From DASRPD01 sp035646535 (GTDB taxonomy: Bacteria; Actinomycetota; Acidimicrobiia; IMCC26256; JANYLB01): a stretch of DNA of 64,000 nt. The translations under genes and the position numbers were made by a program. Positions 54,136 to 62,160 of the stretch are shown in pieces (the first letter of the stretch is position 1; each line of letters begins with the position of its first letter). Below the pieces are notes generated by a model. It saw only the letters and a list, made by a program, of their open reading frames with translations, was not told the DNA's origin and did no database searches. Where the stretch lies: the NCBI GenBank assembly GCA_035646535.1, contig DASRPD010000105.1, positions 1 to 64,000 of the forward strand, given 5' to 3'.

Positions 54136-54956
54136 GCGCCGGCGTCCTCGAGGGCTCGCCGCACGAGAACGCGCGCCAGGTGCTCCCGGTAGCTCGAATC
54201 CGCGTTGAGATCGCTGCTCGGCTCGGTACCCTCGGCCGCTCGGGCCGCGGCCTCGGCCGCACCGGCGCCTCCTGCGACCGCTTCTTCGACCCCGGCCGCC
54301 CGAAGCGGTGTCGTCCCCATGTTGACCAGCGCGACACGGGTCGTGCCGCCTGCGTGCACAGCGAGCGCTCCGACGATGGCCCAGTCCTGCGCGCGGCGGT
54401 TGAACTTCTGGTACGAGAACCCGTTCGCCCCGGTACGGGGAACGCGGATCTCGGTGAGCAGCTCATCGGGCGCGAGCGCGGTCTCGAGGAACCCCTCGAA
54501 GAACGAGCCCGCCGCGATCTCGCGCCGCCCGGCCGGTCCGGTCGCCACGAACGTCGCGTCGAGCGCCAGCAGGACGGCCGGCAGGTCCGACGCCGGGTCA
54601 CCGTGCGCGACGGAACCACCGATCGTGCCCCGGTGGCGCACCTGGTTGTCGCCCACCTCGGCCGTGACTGCACCCAAGACACCGCACTGTCGTGCCAGCA
54701 GGTCGTTCGTCTCGAGATCGCGGTGGCGGGTCAGCGCGCCGATGGCGATCTCGTCGCCATCCTCACGCACGTACGACAACTCCGAGACACGCCCGACATC
54801 AACGAGCACGGTCGGGACCGCGAGCCGGAGCTTCATCAGCGGGATGAGTGACATCCCGCCGGCGATCAGCTTGGCGTCGTCGCCGTGCTCGACGAGCTGG
54901 GCGACGGCCTCGTCGGCCGCGCCGACGCGCACGTAGTCGAAGGCCGCCGGGATCAT
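54132..54956 (-). CDS. coxM: CoxM-type FAD-binding subunit (molybdenum hydroxylase family)
   Basis: A 274-aa flavoprotein subunit that passes electrons from the [2Fe-2S] subunit. It has the N-terminal FAD motif AKLIAGGMSLIPLMKLRLA and the second FAD motif TIGGSVAHGDPASDLPAVLLAL, then the C-terminal CO-dehydrogenase flavoprotein domain (SYQKFNRRAQDWAIVGALAV). Start overlaps the coxS stop by 4 bases. Confidence 0.93.
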   Translation of the reverse strand: MIPAAFDYVRVGAADEAVAQLVEHGDDAKLIAGGMSLIPLMKLRLAVPTVLVDVGRVSELSYVREDGDEIAIGALTRHRDLETNDLLARQCGVLGAVTAEVGDNQVRHRGTIGGSVAHGDPASDLPAVLLALDATFVATGPAGRREIAAGSFFEGFLETALAPDELLTEIRVPRTGANGFSYQKFNRRAQDWAIVGALAVHAGGTTRVALVNMGTTPLRAAGVEEAVAGGAGAAEAAARAAEGTEPSSDLNADSSYREHLARVLVRRALEDAGA

Positions 54957-55429
54957 CGGGAGCCCTCATCCGGGCGGCCGGCGGCGGCGAGCACGGCGTT
55001 GACGATGTTCTGGTACCCGGTACAGCGACAGAGGTTGCCCTCGAGCCCGATTCGGACGTCGGCGTCGGTCGGGTCGGGGTTCTCCTCCAAGAACCCGACG
55101 GCGGCCATCACCATGCCCGCGGTGCAGTAGCCGCACTGGAGCCCGTGCTGTTCGTGGAAGGCCTGCTGCACAGGATGGAGCTCGGTGTCGTTCGGTGCGA
55201 GGCCCTCGATCGTGGTGAGCTCGCAACCGTCGGCCTGCACCGCCAGCATGGTGCAGCTCTTGACCGACTCGCCGCCGACCAGCACGGTGCACGCCCCGCA
55301 GCTCGACGTGTCACAGCCGACCTTCGCGCCGACAAGACCGCACGCCTCCCGCACGTAGCCGACGAGCAGCGTCCGCGGCTCGACATCGTATGAGTGTCCG
55401 ACGCCGTTCACTGTCATGCCCACGTGCAT
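54953..55429 (-). CDS. coxS: CoxS-type [2Fe-2S] subunit (molybdenum hydroxylase family)
   Basis: A 158-aa protein with both iron-sulfur clusters: the plant-ferredoxin-like one at Cys 39, 44, 47 and 59 (GCDTSSCGACTVL...SC), and the helical one at Cys 99, 102, 134 and 136 (QCGYCTAGM, NLCRCTGY). It normally sits with CoxM and the Mo-containing CoxL, but no CoxL gene is present nearby. An internal ATG four codons in is an alternative start. Confidence 0.94.
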   Translation of the reverse strand: MHVGMTVNGVGHSYDVEPRTLLVGYVREACGLVGAKVGCDTSSCGACTVLVGGESVKSCTMLAVQADGCELTTIEGLAPNDTELHPVQQAFHEQHGLQCGYCTAGMVMAAVGFLEENPDPTDADVRIGLEGNLCRCTGYQNIVNAVLAAAGRPDEGSR

Positions 55430-55666
55430 CGCCGCATCATGGCACGACCGCGAGGTTCGCCTCGGGCCTCGCCACCGTCCGCCATCGCCGCGCGCCGTCG
55501 GAGACCGCGGGACAATGGTCGGCGTGGCGAAGGACTGGCACGCCGGCCACGAGCCCTACGACGACCCGACCTCGTTCCTCCACGCGCGACTGTCGGCCGT
55601 CCGCGAGCTGATCTGCCAGTCGCTGGACCGGGCCCCGGGACGACCGGGCCCCGCCGGCCGCCGGTT
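55430..55666. other. Gap between coxS and the peroxiredoxin gene
   Basis: This 237-base gap holds the plus-strand methyltransferase remnant (55524-55650) and a GC hairpin with 9-base arms at 55630-55638 and 55644-55652. The hairpin could end the peroxiredoxin transcript, but no T-tract follows. The promoter for coxS should lie here; I see no convincing hexamers. Confidence 0.6.
55524..55650 (+). pseudogene. 5' remnant of a SAM-dependent methyltransferase gene
   Basis: The plus-strand frame from GTG 55524 (or ATG 55515) reads VAKDWHAGHEPYDDPTSFLH then ARLSAVRELICQSLDRAPG. This looks like the N-terminus of actinobacterial class I methyltransferases, which start DWxxWHxxYDDPxSPLxxRL and continue into a glycine-rich SAM motif. 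Here the frame runs into the 3' end of the opposite-strand peroxiredoxin gene with no SAM motif, so only about 42 codons remain. A -10-like GACAAT lies 7 bases before the GTG. Confidence 0.6.
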
Positions 55667-56128
55667 TCAGATCCCGGAGAGGATCTGCGCCAGATCGGAC
55701 GACGAGCGGAACGTCACTCCGAGGATCGCGACGTGGCGGTACCGGATGATGCCGGTCGCGTCGAGCACGAACACCGACCGGCGCACGCCGATCAACGGCG
55801 CGCCCACCCCGTAGGCGGCGATCACGGCCTTGTCGGGATCCGCGAGCAACGGGAAGGGGAAGCCCTTGGCTTGGATCCACTCCGCGTGGCGGTCGACCGT
55901 CTGCGGAGAGATGCCGAGGACGACCGCGTCGAGAGCCTCGAAGTCGTCGAAGTGGTCGCGGTACGAACACATCTGGCGCGTGCATCCCGGGGTGAAGTCG
56001 CCAGGGTAGAACGCGAGGACGACCTTGCGGCCGCGCAGCTCCGAAAGCGTGTAGTCCCGGCGCTCTTCCCCCTCGATTCCCGCCAAGGTGAAGTCCGGCG
56101 CGAGATCGCCGACCGCGGGACCGCTCAC
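55667..56128 (-). CDS. Peroxiredoxin (Bcp/PrxQ or AhpE-like)
   Basis: A 153-aa thioredoxin-fold peroxidase reducing hydroperoxides. The peroxidatic site reads YPGDFTPGCTRQMCSYRD, with Cys 49 and a second Cys 54 five residues later, the PrxQ arrangement. VLDATGIIRYRHVA near the end fits. Start overlaps the yebC stop by 4 bases, so it is co-transcribed with pdxT-yebC. Confidence 0.92.
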   Translation of the reverse strand: MSGPAVGDLAPDFTLAGIEGEERRDYTLSELRGRKVVLAFYPGDFTPGCTRQMCSYRDHFDDFEALDAVVLGISPQTVDRHAEWIQAKGFPFPLLADPDKAVIAAYGVGAPLIGVRRSVFVLDATGIIRYRHVAILGVTFRSSSDLAQILSGI

Positions 56129-56877
56129 GAGTACGCACCTTGGAGCACATCGTCGGGTATGTCGAAGTTGGCGTACACGTCTTGGATGTCGTCGTGCTCT
56201 TCCAGCGCGTCGATGACTCGCAGCACCTGCTTCGCCGCGGACGACTCGGACAGCGGAACGGTCGATGTCGGCAACATCGTGAGATCACCACTCGTCACCG
56301 TCAGCCCACCAGCCTCGAGCGCGGCTCGCACGGAGTGCAGCTCAGTCGGTGGCGTGGTGACCTGCCAGGTCTCACCCAGATCCGCGATGTCTTCGGCCCC
56401 CGCGTCGAGCGCGGCGACCATGAGGTCATCTTCGGTCGCGACGGCGTGGTCGAGGATGATCCGGCCCTTGCGCTCGAACTGCCAGCTCACCGCGCCGGGC
56501 TCGGCCAGTGAACCCCCGTTGCGGGTGAAGATGTTCTTCACCTCGGAGCCGGTGCGGTTGCGATTGTCGGTCAGCACCTCGACGTAGACCGCGACACCGT
56601 TGGGTGCGTAGCCCTCGTAGGCGACCTCTTCGTAGGTGACGCCCTCGAGCTCACCGGTGCCCCGCTTGATGGCGCGTTCGATGTTCTCCTTCGGCATCGA
56701 GCCGTCGCGCGCCTTCTGGACCATGGTGCGCAGCGTCGGGTTGGCATCGGCGTCACCGCCACCGGAACGGGCGGCAACCTCGATCTGGCGAGCGAGCCGC
56801 GCGAACAGCTTGCCGCGGGCCGCGTCGGCCGCCCCCTTGGCGTGCTTGATGGAATGCCACTTGGAATGGCCGGACAT
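56125..56877 (-). CDS. yebC: YebC/PmpR family protein
   Basis: A 250-aa protein: MSGHSKWHSIKHAKGAADAA is the diagnostic start; then PKENIERAIKRGTGEL and YEGYAPNGVAVYVEVLTDNR. Members act as transcriptional regulators or, in recent work, translation factors at stalling motifs. ATG 56877 overlaps the pdxT stop (TGATG); the 10-residue upstream extension is not conserved. Confidence 0.95.
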   Translation of the reverse strand: MSGHSKWHSIKHAKGAADAARGKLFARLARQIEVAARSGGGDADANPTLRTMVQKARDGSMPKENIERAIKRGTGELEGVTYEEVAYEGYAPNGVAVYVEVLTDNRNRTGSEVKNIFTRNGGSLAEPGAVSWQFERKGRIILDHAVATEDDLMVAALDAGAEDIADLGETWQVTTPPTELHSVRAALEAGGLTVTSGDLTMLPTSTVPLSESSAAKQVLRVIDALEEHDDIQDVYANFDIPDDVLQGAYS

Positions 56878-57455
56878 CAGGTGCCCCCTCCTTCGTCCAG
56901 GAACCATTGGTGGAGTCGCAGATCGCCCGAGAGCTCGGGGTGGAACGTCGCCGCCCAGATCGGACCGGCACGCACCAACGCGGCATCATCGCCGTAGATG
57001 GCGAGCGTGTCGACCCCCGGACCGACCTCGACGATCGCCGGCGCCCGGATGAACACTCCCGGAAACGATCCGCCGCTCAAGCCCGCAATGGCGAGCGGCG
57101 CCTCGAAGGACTCGCGCTGGCGACCGTACGCGTTGCGGCGGACAGTGACGGGGAGGACACCCAGTGGCTCTTGGTCCTCCCGGCCGTCGAGCACCTTCTC
57201 GGCGAGCAGGATCAGGCCCGCGCAGGTGGCGAAGACGGCGAGTCCGTCTTCGATGCGGTCCCGCAGCGGAGCGCGGATGCCCGAGGTGTCGAGGAGCCGG
57301 GACATGGTCGTGGATTCGCCCCCGGGGAGGAACAATGCGTCCAGGCCGCTCAGGTGCTCGGGCGCGCGGACCTCCACCGCCTCGACGCCGAGCACGTCGA
57401 GTACCTCACGGTGTTCCCGGAACGCTCCTTGGAGCGCCAGCACTCCGGCCTTCAT
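56877..57455 (-). CDS. pdxT: Pyridoxal 5'-phosphate synthase glutaminase subunit PdxT
   Basis: A 192-aa class I-like glutaminase feeding ammonia to PdxS. GVLALQGAFREHREVL opens it, with FLPGGESTTM, nucleophile Cys 78 in FATCAGLILL and the His/Glu pair in ATFHPELSGD. Starts 4 bases after pdxS ends. Confidence 0.96.
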   Translation of the reverse strand: MKAGVLALQGAFREHREVLDVLGVEAVEVRAPEHLSGLDALFLPGGESTTMSRLLDTSGIRAPLRDRIEDGLAVFATCAGLILLAEKVLDGREDQEPLGVLPVTVRRNAYGRQRESFEAPLAIAGLSGGSFPGVFIRAPAIVEVGPGVDTLAIYGDDAALVRAGPIWAATFHPELSGDLRLHQWFLDEGGGT

Positions 57456-57459
57456 CGGG

Positions 57460-58347
57460 CTAGCAGCCGCGGTCAGCGAGCTTCACGTCGAGATCGTCGA
57501 TCTCCTCGCCGCGCATCGCCGCGCCGAGCCCGCGCGACACCTTGGCCACGATGGTCGCGTCGGAGTAGTGCGTGGTGGCCTCCACGATGGCCTTCGCCAT
57601 GGTCGTCGGCTCGGCGCTCTTGAAGATTCCACTGCCGACGAACACCGCCTGCGCTCCGAGCTGCATGACCAGCGCGGCGTCGGCCGGGGTCGCGATGCCG
57701 CCGGCGCAGAACATCGGCACCGGGAGCTCGCCACGAGCCGCGACCTCACGGACCAGCTCGACGGGGGCCCGGTGCTCCTTGGCCAGCGCGTAACGTTCGG
57801 CGTCGTCGGCCACGGTCAGGCGACGGATGTCACCCAGGATCGAGCGCAGGTGGCGGACCGCTTCGACGATGTTGCCGGTGCCGGCCTCACCCTTGGAGCG
57901 GATCAGGCAGGCGCCTTCGGCGATGCGGCGGAGGGCCTCGCCGAGGTTGGTCGCGCCGCACACGAAGGGGACGGTGAAAGCCCACTTGTCCACGTGGTTC
58001 GCCTCGTCGGCGGGGGTGAGCACCTCGCTCTCGTCGACGTAGTCCACGCCGAGCGACTCGAGCACCTGGGCCTCGGCGAAATGACCGATGCGGCACTTCG
58101 CCATCACCGGAATCGTGACCGCAGCCTGGATCCCTTCGACCATCGCCGGGTCGCTCATGCGGGCGACGCCCCCGTCCCGGCGGATGTCGGCCGGGACTCG
58201 CTCCAGAGCCATCACCGCCGTGGCGCCGGCATCCTCGGCGATCCGAGCTTGGTCAGGGGTGACGACGTCCATGATCACGCCGCCACGCAGCATCTCGGCC
58301 AAGCCTCGCTTGACTCGCGCGGTTCCCGTCTCACCTGATCCGGCCAT
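57460..58347 (-). CDS. pdxS: Pyridoxal 5'-phosphate synthase subunit PdxS
   Basis: A 295-aa (beta/alpha)8 enzyme making PLP from ribose 5-phosphate, glyceraldehyde 3-phosphate and ammonia. Contains AEMLRGGVIMDVVTPDQARI, ALERVPADIRRDGGVARMSD, active Lys in MAKCRIGHFAEA and TKGEAGTGN-type SKGEAGTGNIVEAVRH. Complete and normal length. Confidence 0.97.
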   Translation of the reverse strand: MAGSGETGTARVKRGLAEMLRGGVIMDVVTPDQARIAEDAGATAVMALERVPADIRRDGGVARMSDPAMVEGIQAAVTIPVMAKCRIGHFAEAQVLESLGVDYVDESEVLTPADEANHVDKWAFTVPFVCGATNLGEALRRIAEGACLIRSKGEAGTGNIVEAVRHLRSILGDIRRLTVADDAERYALAKEHRAPVELVREVAARGELPVPMFCAGGIATPADAALVMQLGAQAVFVGSGIFKSAEPTTMAKAIVEATTHYSDATIVAKVSRGLGAAMRGEEIDDLDVKLADRGC

Positions 58348-58370
58348 GGAGCCAGTCTACCGAGGTGACC

Positions 58371-59420
58371 TCACGAGCCCGGCGCTGTTGGTGGGCCGGC
58401 GGTATCGGGTACGGCCGGCGGGACGACGAGCTCGGTGTCGAGGCCGAGCGCGGCGAGGCTGACCCACGTACGACCGGGGGCGAGCTTGATCGGTCGACCG
58501 ACGCCGTCGGCATAGCGCGCCGACAGCGCGGGATCGTCGCGTGTCCAGGTGCCACGCACGAGCCGGCCCGCGGTGAGCACCCAGGCCTCGCCGGCGCCGG
58601 TGACCTGTCCGACGGCGCCGGGCGCGCCCGGCTCGGGGACATAGGTCGTGAACTGGATGACCACGTTGGTCGGAGCGATTCGGGACCCCGAGGCCGTGGT
58701 CGAGGGCTCGCCGTTCAGGGACCGCAACCAGGTTCCGCTCTCGGGGTTCCAGTCGTAGGTCGGGTTGTAGTCGGCGTCGGTGGATTCGCCGACGGTGAAC
58801 GAATCCACCGGTTCACCGGCGAACGTCTCGCCGTCGCCGAGGTACTCGAAGAGAGGCCGGGGCGGAACGGGCTCGCCGCCGAATGCCCACAGGGCGTCCG
58901 GATACCCGTAGAGGTCGTGGGGCGCGGCTCGGGCGCGGTCGCGAAACATCGCGTCACCCGCAGTGTCCTCGCTGACCGTGATGAGTCCGGGTACCGACTC
59001 GATGCGGGCGACCTCCGACGCAAGGCCGCCGGAGTAGGCGAGCACGCCTCCGATGGGCTGGGCGAGCGATGCGTCGACAGGCCGGACCGACCGGATCGGT
59101 CCGACGGTCTCCGGCGTCTGGGAGTTGAAGACGGCCATGAGGCGCGTGATGCCCCCGTCCACGACCTCTTCGTAGACGACATCGGCCAGCTCGAGGCCGG
59201 ACTGGGGACGCGCGGCCGGCGTGTTCTCGATCTTGACGATCAACGCGCCACGTCCCTGAGCGACACCGGAGGGATCGACCAGCCCGGTGAGCGGAGCGGA
59301 GGGCGGCGCGAGGGTCGTGGTCGTCGTCGACGACGACCCGGCGGACTTGGCGCTTCCGCCGGCACCGCACGCACTCGCGACCAACGCGAACCCGGCGAGC
59401 AGTGCGAACGCGGTGGTCAC
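58371..59420 (-). CDS. DUF3048 lipoprotein
   Basis: A 349-aa secreted protein with a lipobox LVASAC (Cys 18), a Ser/Thr linker, then the DUF3048 core: RGALIVKIENTPAARPQSGL, ADVVYEEVVDGGITRLMAVF, GPIRSVRPVDASLAQPI and a C-terminal part ending with DGVGRPIKLAPGRTWVSL. The family (YerB-like) is of unknown function. GTG 59420 overlaps the htpX stop (GTGA). Confidence 0.9.
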   Translation of the reverse strand: MTTAFALLAGFALVASACGAGGSAKSAGSSSTTTTTLAPPSAPLTGLVDPSGVAQGRGALIVKIENTPAARPQSGLELADVVYEEVVDGGITRLMAVFNSQTPETVGPIRSVRPVDASLAQPIGGVLAYSGGLASEVARIESVPGLITVSEDTAGDAMFRDRARAAPHDLYGYPDALWAFGGEPVPPRPLFEYLGDGETFAGEPVDSFTVGESTDADYNPTYDWNPESGTWLRSLNGEPSTTASGSRIAPTNVVIQFTTYVPEPGAPGAVGQVTGAGEAWVLTAGRLVRGTWTRDDPALSARYADGVGRPIKLAPGRTWVSLAALGLDTELVVPPAVPDTAGPPTAPGS

Positions 59421-60349
59421 ATGGCTTTGAGAGCCGCGATGCGGTCCGCGAGCGGAGGGTGCGTGTCGAACGCCCGATTGAGCCATGAGCCCTTCTTCCC
59501 CTTCTTGTGTTGGCGGGCCTTGTTCTCCTGGTCACGGTCGAGGGGCGATTCGATCCAGAGCTGCGCCGTGGCCCGCGTGGCGTTGTGCACGACCGCCTTG
59601 TCGCCCTCGAGCTTCTCGAGCGCCGAGATCAACCCCGGCGGATAGCGCGTGAGCTGCACGCCGCTGGCGTCCGCGAGGAGCTCCCGGCGACGACTCATCG
59701 CGAACTGCATCAGCTGGGCGACGAACGGGGCGAGCACCAGCAGCGCCAGGGCCAAGATGGCGATGATCGCGCCGAGCTGGCTGTTGCTGTTGTTGTCCCG
59801 GCGACTGCTGCGGCCACCCCACCACATGAACCGGAGTCCCACATCGGCCATGAGCGCGAGCGCACCGACCGCGGTGACTGCGATCGTCGACACCAAGATG
59901 TCGTAGTTCTTCACGTGGGAGAGCTCGTGGGCAATGACCCCTTCGAGCTCGACGCGGTTCATGATCTCGAGCAACCCGGTCGTGACCGCGAGAGCGGCGT
60001 GCTTCGGATTGCGACCGGTGGCGAACGCGTTCGGCGCGGGATCGTCGACGATGTACAGGCGCGGCTTCGGCAACCCCGCAGCGATGCAGAGGCCCTCGAC
60101 GAGGTTGTGGTATCGCCGGTACTGCGGACCGTCAGCGGGTTTGGCCCGGCTCGCCGCCAGCGCGATGCGATCCGAATAGAAGTACGACCCCCAGGCCATG
60201 CCGACCGCCACGACGATGGCGAAGGGCACCGCGACGAACCCGAAGTCGAACAGGTAGCCCAGCGCGAACGCGACCCCGCCCACCAGCACCACGAACACGG
60301 CGAGGAGGACGACGGTGCGACGCTTGTTGCGCGCGATCTGCTCGTACAG
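59417..60349 (-). CDS. htpX: HtpX-like M48 membrane metalloprotease, probable CTG start
   Basis: A 310-aa zinc protease in membrane protein quality control. HELSH supplies two zinc ligands (IAHELSHVKNYD), with a later Glu in RRELLADASGV, and four membrane helices. The family N-terminus LYEQIARNKRRT lies upstream of the first GTG (60298). In that frame there is no ATG, GTG or TTG before a CTG at 60349, which sits exactly where homologues have Met and has AGAGGT 6 bases upstream. I therefore propose CTG initiation; the GTG would remove 17 conserved residues. Confidence 0.88.
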   Translation of the reverse strand: MYEQIARNKRRTVVLLAVFVVLVGGVAFALGYLFDFGFVAVPFAIVVAVGMAWGSYFYSDRIALAASRAKPADGPQYRRYHNLVEGLCIAAGLPKPRLYIVDDPAPNAFATGRNPKHAALAVTTGLLEIMNRVELEGVIAHELSHVKNYDILVSTIAVTAVGALALMADVGLRFMWWGGRSSRRDNNSNSQLGAIIAILALALLVLAPFVAQLMQFAMSRRRELLADASGVQLTRYPPGLISALEKLEGDKAVVHNATRATAQLWIESPLDRDQENKARQHKKGKKGSWLNRAFDTHPPLADRIAALKAM

Positions 60350-60399
60350 GGTGAGACCTCTTGGTGGGTGAGGTCGCCGCGGGGCGCCTCAGAGAACGA

Positions 60400-60957
60400 T
60401 CAGAACTGGACCTTCACCGGCCCCGTCGCCTCCGGATCACCCTCGAAGTACTCGCGCTTGTCGAAGTTGAACGTCCCGGCGAGCATGCTGCGCGGGAAGG
60501 TCTGGATGCCGTTGTTGTAGTTCAAGACGCTGTCGTTGTAGAACTGACGCGCGTAGGCGATCCGATCCTCGGTCGACGTCAGCTCCTCCTGCAGGTTCAA
60601 GAAGTTCTGGTTGGCCTTGAGGTCCGGATAGGCCTCGGCCACCGCGAAGAGACTCTTCAGGGCACCACTCAGGACGTTCTCGGCCTGGGCCTGGCCTGCC
60701 GGCGATCCGGCTTGCGCGTTCATCGCCTGCGCGCGGGCATTGGTCACGGCTTCGAAGGTCGACTTCTCGTGCGCGGCGTAACCCTTGACCGACTCCACGA
60801 GGTTCGGAATGAGGTCGTAGCGACGCTTCAGCTGCACGTCGATCTGGGAGTACGCGTTGTCGATCCGGTTCCGAGACCGGACCAACCCGTTGTACATGAC
60901 GATCATGACGATGACGGCGATCACGACGATCGCAATCACGATGAGGATGGGGATCAC
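60400..60957 (-). CDS. lemA: LemA family protein
   Basis: A 185-aa protein with one N-terminal membrane helix (IPILIVIAIVVIAVIVMIVM) and a four-helix domain: NGLVRSRNRIDNAYSQIDVQ, LIPNLVESVKGYAAHE, ending QTFPRSMLAGTFNFDKREYF. LemA is often beside htpX-type proteases, as here. GTG 60957 with GGAG upstream is preferred over the 37-residue longer frame. Confidence 0.93.
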   Translation of the reverse strand: MIPILIVIAIVVIAVIVMIVMYNGLVRSRNRIDNAYSQIDVQLKRRYDLIPNLVESVKGYAAHEKSTFEAVTNARAQAMNAQAGSPAGQAQAENVLSGALKSLFAVAEAYPDLKANQNFLNLQEELTSTEDRIAYARQFYNDSVLNYNNGIQTFPRSMLAGTFNFDKREYFEGDPEATGPVKVQF

Positions 60958-61077
60958 GCGCGGCGCTCCATTCGTCGGGGATCTGGTGTCGGGAGACCCG
61001 GTCGCCGGCGGGCGAACCACCTGCGATGCATCACAGTGTAGGAGCCGGGACCCGAGAGATGACTCCATGGGGATCCG

Positions 61078-62160
61078 TCAAGGCGGAGTGCACGCGATCG
61101 CGGCCTCGTACAGCGGGATGAAGCGCCGGGCGAGGCGGGCCATCGAGAACTCCTCGGCGCGGCGACGGCCGGCCTCGGCCAGCTCGTCGCGGCGCGGCGG
61201 ATCGGTGAGGACCGATCGCAGGACGTCGGCCAGCGCGCCGGGATCGCCGGGAGCGACGAGCATCGCCTCGACCCCCGGTCGGGCCACGTTGCGAAACCCC
61301 GGGATGTCGGACGCCACCACGGTGGTGGAAGCGGCCATCGCCTCCAGCAGCACCACCCCGAAGGACTCCCCGTGGAGCGCCGGCGCGCAGAACACCGTCG
61401 CCGCGCGCAACCTGCGCGCCTTCTCCGCGTCGGTGATCCGACCGATCCACTCGACCCGACCAACGCCCCGAGCTTGCAGCGTCGCCGTCTCCGGACCGTC
61501 GCTCGCCACCCACAGCACCGCGTCGGCGTCCAACTGCTCCCAGGCATCGAGCAGGACTCCGAGGCCCTTTCGAGGCTCGTGCCGCCCGATGAAGAGCACC
61601 GTCGGCGCAATCGTCGGGTACGGGTCAGCCTGCTCGATCGGCTCGAGGTCGACGCCGTTCGGCAGCACCCAGTAGGTCCCGCCGAGGTTCTCCTGCGCGG
61701 TCCGGCGGGCGTCGGTGGAGACGGCGGTTCGGATCGTGATCAGCTTCGCCACTCCGCTCGCCGGCTTGCCGAACCAACGGTAGAAGGTGTCGCTGCGCGG
61801 CGCGGCCATGTGGAACGTGCCCACCGACGGGATCCTCGTGCCCAGCAGCGCCGCGGACGGCGGGCCCGGCACCAGGGGCTCATGGAGGTGCAGCACGTCG
61901 GGCCGGAAGCCGCGCAGCGCCTCGAGGGTCCGGCGGGCGGCGTCCTTGCCCGGCGCGATGGGCGAGATCGACCCGTTGCTCGAGACCTTCGTGCTCGGTC
62001 CTACCGAGGTCACGAACGGCGCCGGCGGCGGCCCGTCGGCCGGCGCGAGCACTCGGGCATCGTAGCCCTGAGCCCGAAGACTGTGGGCAAGACCCAGTAC
62101 CTGGCCTTGTACGCCGCCGGGAATCGACACGGAGTACGGGCACACCAGCGCGATGCGCAC
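61078..62160 (-). CDS. pimA: Phosphatidylinositol alpha-mannosyltransferase (PimA-like)
   Basis: A 360-aa GT4 glycosyltransferase adding the first mannose to phosphatidylinositol. Motifs: IALVCPYSVSIPGGVQGQVL (donor loop), HLHEPLVPGPP, VLFIGRHEPRKGLGVLLDAW and the EX7E region APALHGESFGVVLLEAMAAS. GTG 62160 overlaps the acyltransferase stop (TAGTG). The pgsA-acyltransferase-pimA order is that of mycobacterial PIM synthesis. Confidence 0.93.
   Translation of the reverse strand: MRIALVCPYSVSIPGGVQGQVLGLAHSLRAQGYDARVLAPADGPPPAPFVTSVGPSTKVSSNGSISPIAPGKDAARRTLEALRGFRPDVLHLHEPLVPGPPSAALLGTRIPSVGTFHMAAPRSDTFYRWFGKPASGVAKLITIRTAVSTDARRTAQENLGGTYWVLPNGVDLEPIEQADPYPTIAPTVLFIGRHEPRKGLGVLLDAWEQLDADAVLWVASDGPETATLQARGVGRVEWIGRITDAEKARRLRAATVFCAPALHGESFGVVLLEAMAASTTVVASDIPGFRNVARPGVEAMLVAPGDPGALADVLRSVLTDPPRRDELAEAGRRRAEEFSMARLARRFIPLYEAAIACTPP

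Noticed and set aside
55630..55652. Intrinsic terminator of the peroxiredoxin gene
   Set aside because: The GC hairpin is perfect, but no T-tract follows and it lies inside the methyltransferase relic, so I mention it only within the gap entry.
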